From: Mesorhizobium shangrilense
GTDB taxonomy: Bacteria; Pseudomonadota; Alphaproteobacteria; Rhizobiales; Rhizobiaceae
Direction: 5' to 3'
NCBI RefSeq assembly: GCF_028826155.1
Contig: NZ_JAQGPN010000001.1
Location: 1,121,501-1,185,500 of the forward strand
Length of the DNA: 64,000 nucleotides
Positions within the stretch are counted from its first letter, which is position 1. Every line of letters begins with the position of its first letter. Below the pieces are notes generated by a model that saw only the letters and a list, made by a program, of their open reading frames with translations, searched no databases and was not told the DNA's origin. Both the position numbers and the translations under genes were made by a program. This document shows positions 27,322-34,951 of the stretch, piece after piece.

Positions 27322-28331
27322 GCACGACAGTTGCGGATGAGGCACGCGGCATCAACATAGCGCGGCTGCTGGTCAGTTTCGGGCCGCTGCTCTTCCTCGT
27401 GGCGCTGATGATCGTCTTCACCATCATGAAGCCGAGCTTCATTGACCCGATCAACATCTTCAACATCCTGCGCCAGATCTCGATCACCGGGTTGATCGCG
27501 CTCGGGATGACCTTCGTCATCCTCACGGCGGGCATCGACCTGTCGGTGGGTTCGCTTCTCGCGTTTTGCGGCATGGTGGCTGCGGTGGTCGCCAAGGGCG
27601 GCACAGCGAACACGCTCTCGCTCGATCCCTCCCAGGCAGCCGGCTACGGATGGTTCGCCGCGCTGATGGCGGCGATCACGGTCGGCGCTGCGGCCGGCGC
27701 CGTGCAGGGGATCGCGATCACCAGGCTCAAGGTACCGCCCTTCGTCGTCACGCTGGGCGGGCTCACCATCTTCCGAGGCCTGACGCTGACCATCTCCAAT
27801 GGCGGCCCGATCTCCGGCTTCGACGCTTCGATGCGCTGGTTCGGCACCGGTCTCGTCGGGCCGGTTCCGGTGCCGGTGATCATCTTCGCCATCGCGGCGG
27901 TGCTCTGCCATATCGTCCTGCGCTACACGCGCTACGGGCGGGCGGTTTACGCGGTCGGGGGCAATGCCGAGGCGGCGCGGCTCTCCGGTCTGCGGGTCGA
28001 CCGCATCCTCGTCTCGGTCTACGTCATCGTCGGCTTCTTCGCCGGCCTTGCCGCCTTCGTGCTCTCCGCGCGGCTCAATTCATCCGAGGCGGTGGCCGGC
28101 ATCGGCTACGAGCTCAACGTCATCTCGGCGGTCGTGATCGGCGGCACCTCGCTGTTCGGCGGCGTCGGCTCTATCAGCGGCACGGTGGTGGGGGCGGCGC
28201 TGATCGGCGTGCTGCAGAACGGGCTGCAGTTCAACAACGTCTCTTCCTACACGCAGAGCATCGTCATCGGCCTGATCCTGATCTTCGCGGTGGCCTTCGA
28301 CCGGTGGCTGAAGTCGCGGGTGAGGCGCTAG
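27318..28331 (+). CDS. Sugar ABC transporter permease (RbsC-like)
   Basis: A 337-residue membrane protein with eight to ten hydrophobic segments. It has the family hallmarks LGMTFVILTAGIDLSVGSLLAF near residues 58-80 and GRAVYAVGGNAEAARLSGLRVDR, the cytoplasmic coupling loop that contacts the ATPase. It forms the membrane channel of the importer, probably as a homodimer. Translation is coupled to the ATPase by an ATGA overlap. A LacI gene follows 24 bp downstream. Confidence 0.93.
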
Positions 28332-28355
28332 GCGCATGCAACAGAGCTTCCCCTG

Positions 28356-29375
28356 ATGGTGACCATCAAGGACGTTGCCCGTCGCGCCAACGTCTCCTTC
28401 ACGACGGTCTCGCATGTCATCAACAAGACGCGACCGGTGAGTCCGGAGACCGCCATTCGAGTGCAGGAGGCGATCGTCGACCTCGGCTATCTTCCGTCGG
28501 AAGTGGCGCGGTCGCTGAAATCCAACCGCACGCGCACGATCGGCATGATTGTGACGACGACCTCGAACCCGTTCTTCGGCGAGGTTATCCGCGGCGTCGA
28601 GCGGGCCTGCTTCGAAGCGGGCTACGCGCTGATGATCTGCAATACGGACGACGTGACCGAACATCTCGTTGCCTACATGCAGACGCTTTTCGCCAAGCGC
28701 GTCGACGCGGTGATCGTGATGACCTCCAATGCGAGCCCGGAATTTTTCGGCAGGCTCGGCCAGATCAAGCGGGTTCCGGTTGTGGCGATCGACGCGCCGT
28801 CTGGTTCGGTCGCCTCCGTCGTCTCGGACGATTCGTTCCTCGGCGGCCGCATCGTTGCTGATTTCCTCATGGACGGAGGGTTCACGCGCATCGCCTGCGT
28901 GTCAGGTCCGGTCGAGCATCCGCGCATGAAAGATCGGCTGGAGGGCTTCGCGAGCGCATTGCGCACGCGAGGGTTGGCGCTGGAGCCGGCGCTGCTGTGC
29001 CGCACGGCGCTCACGATCGAGGGTGGACGCGACGCGGCACGACGGCTGCTGGAGGCGACGCCTGAACAGCGCCCGCAGGCGATCTTCGCGCTCAGCGACA
29101 TCATGGCGATCGGGCTGCTCCACGGCATCCGCGAGCTGGGCCTGACCATCCCGGAGGACGTCTCGGTGGTCGGCTATGACGACATCGAGTTCGCCGCCTA
29201 TACCTTTCCCCCGCTCACAACGGTGCGCCAGCCAGCGGCGGACCTCGGAGCGGCGGCGGCGCACTCGGTCATGAACCATCTCGACCACGACCTGCCGCTA
29301 CCGCCGACAGTGGCCCTGCATCCGACGCTCATCGTCAGGCAGTCCGTCAGGACCGGAGGGCCGGGACGTTCATAG
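28356..29375 (+). CDS. LacI family transcriptional regulator
   Basis: A 339-residue repressor. The N-terminal LacI helix-turn-helix is VTIKDVARRANVSFTTVSHVINK with the hinge helix around residues 50-60 (SEVARSLKSNR), followed by a periplasmic-binding-protein-like sensor domain (RTIGMIVTTTSNPFFGEV through YDDIEFAAYTFPPLTTVRQP). It closes the sugar importer cluster and probably represses it through the GCAAACGTTTGC operator at 24539 until the sugar binds. The hinge Leu that intercalates at a central CpG is present (SLKSN), which agrees with the CG-centred operator. Confidence 0.92.
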   Translation: MVTIKDVARRANVSFTTVSHVINKTRPVSPETAIRVQEAIVDLGYLPSEVARSLKSNRTRTIGMIVTTTSNPFFGEVIRGVERACFEAGYALMICNTDDVTEHLVAYMQTLFAKRVDAVIVMTSNASPEFFGRLGQIKRVPVVAIDAPSGSVASVVSDDSFLGGRIVADFLMDGGFTRIACVSGPVEHPRMKDRLEGFASALRTRGLALEPALLCRTALTIEGGRDAARRLLEATPEQRPQAIFALSDIMAIGLLHGIRELGLTIPEDVSVVGYDDIEFAAYTFPPLTTVRQPAADLGAAAAHSVMNHLDHDLPLPPTVALHPTLIVRQSVRTGGPGRS

Positions 29376-29401
29376 GCGATGCCCGCCGGGACGCCTTTTC
29401 G

Positions 29402-29701
29402 TCAGGCCCGCACGTCGTTCCATTTCGGGGCGTGGCGTTTGAACTCGTCGGCCACGAACCAGCATGTCGGGGTGATCTTGAGCCCCTGTTGCCGAGCGTC
29501 GGCGAACAGCCGCTCCACCATTGCCTCGCCGATGCCGTCGCCACGATAGGGTGGCGGCACGAAGGTGTGGTCGGCGATGATGTGGTTCTCGCCCTCCTTC
29601 ACGAAAGTCAGGCGCGACTGCTCGCCATTGGGCATGACCAGAAAATATCGGCCGCCCTTCGGTGTCGCCTCGAATTGAATCTGGCTGGCGATGTCGTTCA
29701 T
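29402..29701 (-). CDS. GNAT-like small N-acetyltransferase (PF14542 type), copy 1
   Basis: A 99-residue single-domain acetyltransferase of the short YjdJ-like class. It has the beta-strand pair RYFLVMPNGEQSRLTFV, the HTFVPPPYRGDGIGEAMVERLF acetyl-CoA-binding turn (R-x-x-G-x-G/A), and a TPTCWFVADEFKRHAPKW end with the family's Cys and Phe. The start MNDIASQIQ matches its neighbour's start MNDTPLAIEL. The downstream gene of a tandem pair, it lies 29 bp after copy 2. The acceptor is unknown. Confidence 0.8.
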   Translation of the reverse strand: MNDIASQIQFEATPKGGRYFLVMPNGEQSRLTFVKEGENHIIADHTFVPPPYRGDGIGEAMVERLFADARQQGLKITPTCWFVADEFKRHAPKWNDVRA

Positions 29702-29730
29702 GCGATCCTCAGCAAAGCAAATGTGGCAGG

Positions 29731-30030
29731 CTACTGGTTCAGAACGTCCGCCCATTCGGGGTGGCGCTTGAACTGGGCGTTCGCGAACGGGCAGAGCGGG
29801 ATGATCTTCTTGCCGGTGGCGCGCGCGTCCTCCACGGCGCGCGTCACCAGCCGCAGACCGACGCCCTGGCCGCGAAAGGCGTCCGGCACTTCGGTGTGGT
29901 CGATGATGATGCGCTGCTCGCCGACCCTGGTGAAGGTCATCTCGGCCTGCGCCCCATCGGGACTGCGGACGAAGTAGCGGCCCTTGGAGCCGCCGTCCTC
30001 GAGTTCGATCGCAAGGGGTGTGTCGTTCAT
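29731..30030 (-). CDS. GNAT-like small N-acetyltransferase (PF14542 type), copy 2
   Basis: A 99-residue paralogue of the preceding entry, with identical length and order of motifs: GRYFVRSPDGAQAEMTF, HTEVPDAFRGQGVGLRLV and IPLCPFANAQFKRHPEW. The two differ at many positions, so the duplication is not recent. Its ATG overlaps the stop of the alpha/beta hydrolase gene by 4 nt (ATGA), so it is translationally coupled to the MhqO/MhqD-like pair. An acetylation role linked to quinone or electrophile stress is possible but unproven. Confidence 0.8.
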   Translation of the reverse strand: MNDTPLAIELEDGGSKGRYFVRSPDGAQAEMTFTRVGEQRIIIDHTEVPDAFRGQGVGLRLVTRAVEDARATGKKIIPLCPFANAQFKRHPEWADVLNQ

Positions 30031-30647
30031 GATGCCGTATCCGTCGCCGCGTTTTCCAGGAAGCGTTTTGCCGCCGCGACCTCGTTCGGCCGCAGTTCGT
30101 GCCCGCCCTCGTGCCACTCCAAGGTAGTGTCTGCGCCGTCGTCGCGCAAATAGGCTTCGAGGCGCGACGTCAGGCTCGGCGGGCAGATCGGGTCGCGCCG
30201 CCCGGCGGTGATCAGGATGCGCTTGCCGGCAAGGCTGCCCGCGATCTTCGGCTCGAACGGGATCAGCGGGTGCATCAGCACGGCTGCGTTGAAGAGGTCC
30301 GGCGCGGCGAAGAGGGTCGAGGCGAGGATGTTGGCGCCGTTGGAATAGCCGAGGCCGAACACCTTCCCGCCACCCTCGACGTGGGCGCGCACGAAGGCGG
30401 CCATCCTGGCGGTGGCGCGGGCCAGGTCGTCCATGTCGTAGACGCCTTCGCCGGTACGGCGGAAGAAACGGGCGGCCCCCATCTCCGAGACGTCGCCGCG
30501 CGGCGAGATGATCGCAGCATCGGGCAGCAGTTCGCGGCCGAGCGAGACGAACTGGTGCTCGTCTCCGCCGGTGCCGTGGAACAGGAAGAGAAGCGGCGCG
30601 CCGGGCGAACCCGGCAGCGTCTCGTGGATGTATGCGTCCTTCGACAT
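30027..30647 (-). CDS. Alpha/beta hydrolase, MhqD/phospholipase-carboxylesterase-like
   Basis: A 206-residue esterase-fold protein. The oxyanion region LLFLFHGTGGDEHQF is near residue 20, the nucleophile elbow is GLGYSNGANIL, the catalytic Asp lies in AGRRDPICP and His in HEGGHEL. It resembles MhqD, which accompanies the MhqO dioxygenase in bacilli. The ATG at 30647 starts one base after the dioxygenase stop, and its own stop overlaps the next gene. It probably hydrolyses a ring-cleavage or conjugate product; the exact substrate is unknown. Confidence 0.85.
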   Translation of the reverse strand: MSKDAYIHETLPGSPGAPLLFLFHGTGGDEHQFVSLGRELLPDAAIISPRGDVSEMGAARFFRRTGEGVYDMDDLARATARMAAFVRAHVEGGGKVFGLGYSNGANILASTLFAAPDLFNAAVLMHPLIPFEPKIAGSLAGKRILITAGRRDPICPPSLTSRLEAYLRDDGADTTLEWHEGGHELRPNEVAAAKRFLENAATDTAS

Positions 30648-30648
30648 C

Positions 30649-31581
30649 TCAGTCCTCCAGCGGTTGCAGGTGCTGTTCGAGATAGGACCGCAGGTGCGCA
30701 TGCTGCTTCGGCAGCTTGAGCGCCTCGCCGAGATGGGCGGTGTCCTCGTCGCGGTCGAAACCCGGCTCGTGGGTGGCGACCTCGAACAACACGCCACCCG
30801 GCGTGCGGAAGTAGATGGCCCAGAAATAGTCGCGGTCGATCACTGGCGTCACCTGGTAGCCGGTGTCGATCAGCGCCTTGCGCACATCGAGCTGCTTTGC
30901 CTTGTTCTCCACGGCGAAGGCGACGTGGTGCACGGAACCTGCGCCGAGATCTGCGAAGGGCGCGCCCGGCAGCGTCTCGATGTCGACCACATTCGCCCCG
31001 TTTCCGTGCGGAGCTGCGAGCCGGGTGATGTTGCCCGCGATGTCGACCTCTTGGTAGCCCATGAACTTCAGCAGTTCCTTGGTGCGGTCGGCGTCCCGCA
31101 GGCGCATCGAGACGGAATGGAAGCCGCGTATCGCATCGTCGTCCGGCACGCCTCCCTTCACCCAGGCGGCGCGCTGGTCTCCCTTCGCCTCGATGAGGGC
31201 AAAACCGTCGCCGTCAGGTCCGTCGAAGTGCAGGCGGTTCTCGCCAAATCGGCTTTCGGGGTAGAGGCCGCCGACACCTTCGTCCGCAAGCCGCTTCGAC
31301 CAGTAGCCGAGCGAGCCTTCCGGCACTGCGAAAGCTGTCGTGCCGACTTCGCCTGTCCCGTGGCGCGCCGCGCCGATGTTCGGGAACGGGAAGTAGGTCA
31401 TCACGGAGCCCGGGGTCCCGAACTCGTCGGCATAGTAGAGATGATAGACGTCCGGCGCGTCGAAATTCACGGTCTTCTTGACCCGCCTCAGCCCCAGCGT
31501 ATGGGTAAAGAAGTGGTTGTTCTGGCGGGCGTCGCCCGCCATCGATGTTACGTGGTGCAGTCCCTTGATCTGGTCGAGCAT
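30649..31581 (-). CDS. Ring-cleaving dioxygenase, MhqO/LinE-like (two VOC domains)
   Basis: A 310-residue extradiol-type dioxygenase with two vicinal-oxygen-chelate halves: GLHHVTSMAGDARQNNHFFTHTLGLR at the start and SVHHVAFAVENKAKQLDVR in the second half. Metal ligands are expected from His in GLHH, His in VHHVAF and Glu in GGVLFEVATHEPGF. The family cleaves hydroquinones and is induced by quinones or aromatic stress in the MhqR regulon. It is the first gene of a four-gene operon. The start MLDQIKG is preferred; the open frame upstream lacks similarity. Confidence 0.85.
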   Translation of the reverse strand: MLDQIKGLHHVTSMAGDARQNNHFFTHTLGLRRVKKTVNFDAPDVYHLYYADEFGTPGSVMTYFPFPNIGAARHGTGEVGTTAFAVPEGSLGYWSKRLADEGVGGLYPESRFGENRLHFDGPDGDGFALIEAKGDQRAAWVKGGVPDDDAIRGFHSVSMRLRDADRTKELLKFMGYQEVDIAGNITRLAAPHGNGANVVDIETLPGAPFADLGAGSVHHVAFAVENKAKQLDVRKALIDTGYQVTPVIDRDYFWAIYFRTPGGVLFEVATHEPGFDRDEDTAHLGEALKLPKQHAHLRSYLEQHLQPLED

Positions 31582-31700
31582 GGATTGGCTCCGTTCGTTG
31601 CGGACGACCTGGCCGTCCGTTCGCTTGGCCCCAATGTCGTGCGGCGAGCCTATCATGAAAAGCGCCGCTCCTCAGAATTGACTGTTCACACTGCGGAGAC

Positions 31701-31734
31701 AGTGACGAGATATCGTTCAGGTCGGAGTGACGAG
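31701..31734. promoter_or_regulatory. Direct repeat in the mhqO/sulfatase divergent region
   Basis: AGTGACGAG occurs twice (31701-31709 and 31726-31734), 25 bp apart, or about two and a half helical turns, in the 213-bp divergent intergenic region. An inverted ACTGT...ACAGT lies just to the left. This could be a regulator site shared by both directions; nothing in the window names the regulator. Confidence 0.3.
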
Positions 31735-31794
31735 CCTCGGTTGCGCGGCGACCAAAATTCGGCTCCATGGATGGACTGACCTGAGGGGAAACAG

Positions 31795-33342
31795 ATGGCC
31801 GAAAAGCGTAGGAAGCCGAACGTGTTGCTGATCACCTGCGACCAGTGGCGCGGCGAGTGCCTGTCGTCGGCGGGACATCCGGTCGTGCAGACACCGAATG
31901 CCGACCTTTTGGCAAAGGGCGGGGTGAGCTTCCGCCGGCACTATGCCGGAGCAGCGCCCTGCTCGCCCGCCCGCGCCTGCCTCTACACCGGCCTGTACCA
32001 GATGAACAATCGGGTCTGCTCGAACGGCACGCCGCTCGACGGACGCCACCTGAACATCGCACTTGCGGCGCGTGCGCTGGGCTACGACCCGACCCTGTTC
32101 GGCTACACCGACGTATCGCCCGACCCGCGACGGCACCATCCGAACGACCCGCTGCTCAGGAGCTATGAAGGCATCCTGCCCGGGTTCTCGGTGCGGCGGC
32201 AGCTCTTTGAGCATCACAGGCCCTGGCTTTCCTGGCTGTTGGCGCGCGGCGTCGATTCCAGCGCCGGTTATCCCGACATCCATCGGCCGGTGGGCGGCGC
32301 GTCCGAGCCGGTGACGTCCGCGCCGCCGATCTACTCGAGCGAGGAAACGCCGGCTGCTTTCCTGACCGACGAGTTCATCCGCTGGCATGGCGAGCAGAGC
32401 GATGCCGGCGCCTGGTTCGCGCACATATCCTTTATCAGCCCGCACCCGCCCTTCATCGTGCCGCCCCCCTTCAACACGATGTACGATCCCGCGGACGGGC
32501 CGGCCTTCAGGCGGGCGGGAAGCGTGAAAGCGGAGGCGAGGCAGCACCCCTTCGTCGAATACATGATCGACCGCCAGCGACGCGACAGCTTCATTCCCGG
32601 CGCCGAAGGAAGGGTCGCCAAATGGGACGAGGCCACGTTCCGCCAGATCCGCGCGATCTACTACGGCATGGTCTCGGAGGTGGACGCCCAGATCGGCCGC
32701 ATCTGGCAGGCAATTAAGGCCGCGGGCGAATGGGAGGATACGGTGATCGTGCTGACCTCCGACCACGCCGAGCTGATGGGCGACCACTTCATGCTGGGCA
32801 AGGGCGGCTATTTCGAGGGTAGCTATCACATCCCGCTGATCGTCCATGCCCCGAACGTCACCGCGGCCGGCAGCACCGTCACCGCGTTCACCGAGGCCGT
32901 GGACGTCATGCCGACCTTGGTTGACCTGCTGGGCGGCGAGCCGCCGGCCTGGGTCGACGGCCGCTCGCTAAAGCCGTTCCTGAAGGGCAAGAAGGCGAAG
33001 AAGTGGCGCGACGCCGCGCATTGGGAGTTCGACTTCCGCAGCGTGGAACGACAGAAGCCGGAGGCCCATTTCGGCTTGCCGACGCAGCGCTGCAATCTCG
33101 CCGTCATCCGTGGCGAGCGCTACAAGTACGTCCACTTCGGCGGTCTGCCACCGGCGCTCTACGACCTTGCGGACGATCCGGACGAGACCCGGAACCTTGC
33201 AGACGACGCCGGCTACCTCGGCGTCCGCCTGGAGATGGCCGAGCAACTGCTTGCCTGGCGCGCCGAACACCTGGACCAGTCGCTGGCGCTGTCGGAACTG
33301 ACGGAGAAAGGCGTGGCGGGGAAGTACGCGCCGCGGCTCTAG
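31795..33342 (+). CDS. Phosphonate monoester hydrolase / arylsulfatase family enzyme
   Basis: A 515-residue alkaline-phosphatase-superfamily hydrolase. The formylglycine site is CSPAR with Cys56 and Arg60 (AAPCSPARACLYTGL). N-terminal metal ligand Asp16 is in ITCDQW and the later metal site is LTSDHAELMGDH. Segments such as MNNRVCSNGTPLDGRHLN, GYTDVSPDPR and YKYVHFGGLPP match the rhizobial phosphonate monoester hydrolases more than classic sulfatases. The enzyme would cleave phosphonate or phosphodiester and sulfate esters and needs Cys oxidation by a formylglycine-generating enzyme not seen here. No signal peptide is present, so it is probably cytosolic. Confidence 0.88.
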   Translation: MAEKRRKPNVLLITCDQWRGECLSSAGHPVVQTPNADLLAKGGVSFRRHYAGAAPCSPARACLYTGLYQMNNRVCSNGTPLDGRHLNIALAARALGYDPTLFGYTDVSPDPRRHHPNDPLLRSYEGILPGFSVRRQLFEHHRPWLSWLLARGVDSSAGYPDIHRPVGGASEPVTSAPPIYSSEETPAAFLTDEFIRWHGEQSDAGAWFAHISFISPHPPFIVPPPFNTMYDPADGPAFRRAGSVKAEARQHPFVEYMIDRQRRDSFIPGAEGRVAKWDEATFRQIRAIYYGMVSEVDAQIGRIWQAIKAAGEWEDTVIVLTSDHAELMGDHFMLGKGGYFEGSYHIPLIVHAPNVTAAGSTVTAFTEAVDVMPTLVDLLGGEPPAWVDGRSLKPFLKGKKAKKWRDAAHWEFDFRSVERQKPEAHFGLPTQRCNLAVIRGERYKYVHFGGLPPALYDLADDPDETRNLADDAGYLGVRLEMAEQLLAWRAEHLDQSLALSELTEKGVAGKYAPRL

Positions 33343-33349
33343 GAAGTCC

Positions 33350-34951
33350 CTAAAGCGTTGCGATCGTCTTCAGTGCGCCGTCCAGCATGTCGCCCTTCTC
33401 GTCCTTCAGCGCCGCCTCGCGCAGGCGGCGCAGCCAGTCGGCTGCGTCGGGGCGGCCCCGGAGCATGGGCAGCGCCGACAGCACGCGGTCGAACTTCGAC
33501 TGCGCGCGGAGGTGCGTGTCCGAATAGCCCTTGATCAGCCGGCGGCAGTTCAGGATCTCGACGCCAAGCGCGTAGTTCTCTGCCGCCTCGTGGAGGGCCA
33601 GCCGATACCAGCGGTCGAGATGCGCCGCCTCGACCTCATGCCGGAGCAGTTTTCTGCGCCACTTGCGCAGGCCGCCGATCACCCAGAGCATGGCGAAGCC
33701 GGTCATGCTGTCGGTGCGGATACGGCGGCCGCGGTTGATGCGGCGGTCGAGCCAGGCCGCCAGCTTCGGACGGTCCTCGATGTAGTGGCCGAGCCGGGCC
33801 GGCAGGGTGCCGCAAAACTCCTCGATGCGCGGGTGGAAGAACTCGGTCACCTGCAGCACTGAGCCGTCCTTGACGCCCACCTCGCTGCGGACGCGGCGGT
33901 CGCGCGCCGAGCGCGTCTTCAGGTCGGCGACGCGGATCATGTCGTCGTAGCACATGGCGTTGGCGAGGTGTTTTGCGGCTGCGAGCGAGAGCGCATGGCC
34001 ATGCTCATCGCCATCGACAGCCACGGCCCGGTCCAGCCGGTCCAGATATTCCCGCCCGTAGGCGATGTCCTGGTAGTCGACCACCTTGCGCACGCCGCGC
34101 AGCGCCATGTCGCGCACCGGCTCGGGCAGGGCGGCGACGCGCGCCGCGAGCGCCTGCCAGCAGTCGAGCAGGGACTGGGGTCCGACCGCGCCCACGAGGT
34201 CCGCGCCGCCTTTCATGGCATCGTGTGCCGAGGCCGCCCCACCCGCCTCGCTTCGCTGGGAGGGGGTGGCATGGGGCGCGATACCTGCCGACATTGCCTT
34301 CGCGGCGTCATGGGCCGCCGCGAAGGCCGCGAGGCTGGCCTTGACGCCCCGCTCGGAGGCCTTGACCGTTTCCTCGTAACTTTCACGGGGGAAGGGCAGC
34401 ACGCCGGAGCCCGCCAGCGCGCCGAACAGGCTGGCGGAGATGACGGTTCCGTTGGCGGCGGCGATCTTTTCCATGTCGAAGGCGACGAAGCGCTTCGATG
34501 TGGCTTCCGCGGCTTCCCAGACTTTCTCCGACGAGGCGCGGCCGTCGCCCGGCTCGATCTTCTCCGACACGGCGGCGATGCGGTGCGACGAGGCGATCAG
34601 CGTCGTGCGCTCGGGCGTGACAAAGCCGCGCATGATGGCGCGTCCGGCCTCCATCAGTTCGGCGGCGATCAGAATGTCGACGTCGCCCTGTGACGGCGAC
34701 AGCGCGAAGATGGGCAGCCTGCCGGTGTCGGGCGCCATCTCGACATAGTAGATCGTCGCCCCCGTGCGCTGTGCGACGCCTGCGACCGATGTCGACTGTG
34801 CGACGTAGCCGCTGCGCTCGGCGGCCTCCACGATCCAGTCCGACAGCACCCCGCCGCCTTGCCCGCCGACTGCGAGCACCGCGAGCTTGATGACGTCGCC
34901 CTGGCCGGGCGCGACGGGGCGGGCGGAGAGAGGGGGCGTCTTGTCAAGCAT
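33350..34951 (-). CDS. iorB: Indolepyruvate ferredoxin oxidoreductase beta subunit with DUF6537-like C-terminus
   Basis: A 533-residue protein. The N-terminal 200 residues form the pyruvate:ferredoxin oxidoreductase gamma-type domain (AVGGQGGGVLSDWIVEAAERSGY, STSVAGVAQRTGATIYYVE). The C-terminal 300 residues are the all-helical extension usual in proteobacterial IorB. With IorA it oxidatively decarboxylates arylpyruvates such as indolepyruvate to aryl-acetyl-CoA, passing electrons to ferredoxin. The ATG overlaps the iorA stop by 8 nt. The linker at about residues 226-240 is encoded by a palindromic repeat (see 34239-34269) and reads PSQRSEAGGAAS. Confidence 0.88.
   Translation of the reverse strand: MLDKTPPLSARPVAPGQGDVIKLAVLAVGGQGGGVLSDWIVEAAERSGYVAQSTSVAGVAQRTGATIYYVEMAPDTGRLPIFALSPSQGDVDILIAAELMEAGRAIMRGFVTPERTTLIASSHRIAAVSEKIEPGDGRASSEKVWEAAEATSKRFVAFDMEKIAAANGTVISASLFGALAGSGVLPFPRESYEETVKASERGVKASLAAFAAAHDAAKAMSAGIAPHATPSQRSEAGGAASAHDAMKGGADLVGAVGPQSLLDCWQALAARVAALPEPVRDMALRGVRKVVDYQDIAYGREYLDRLDRAVAVDGDEHGHALSLAAAKHLANAMCYDDMIRVADLKTRSARDRRVRSEVGVKDGSVLQVTEFFHPRIEEFCGTLPARLGHYIEDRPKLAAWLDRRINRGRRIRTDSMTGFAMLWVIGGLRKWRRKLLRHEVEAAHLDRWYRLALHEAAENYALGVEILNCRRLIKGYSDTHLRAQSKFDRVLSALPMLRGRPDAADWLRRLREAALKDEKGDMLDGALKTIATL
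34239..34269. repeat. Palindromic element inside the iorB coding sequence
   Basis: CCACCC-G-CCTC (34239-34249) pairs with GAGG-GGGTGG (34260-34269) around the loop GCTTCGCTGG, a 10-bp stem with one bulge. The GC-rich arms and GCTTCGC loop are the same style as the intergenic element at 37122-37259. It lies in frame within the interdomain linker of IorB. Confidence 0.6.
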
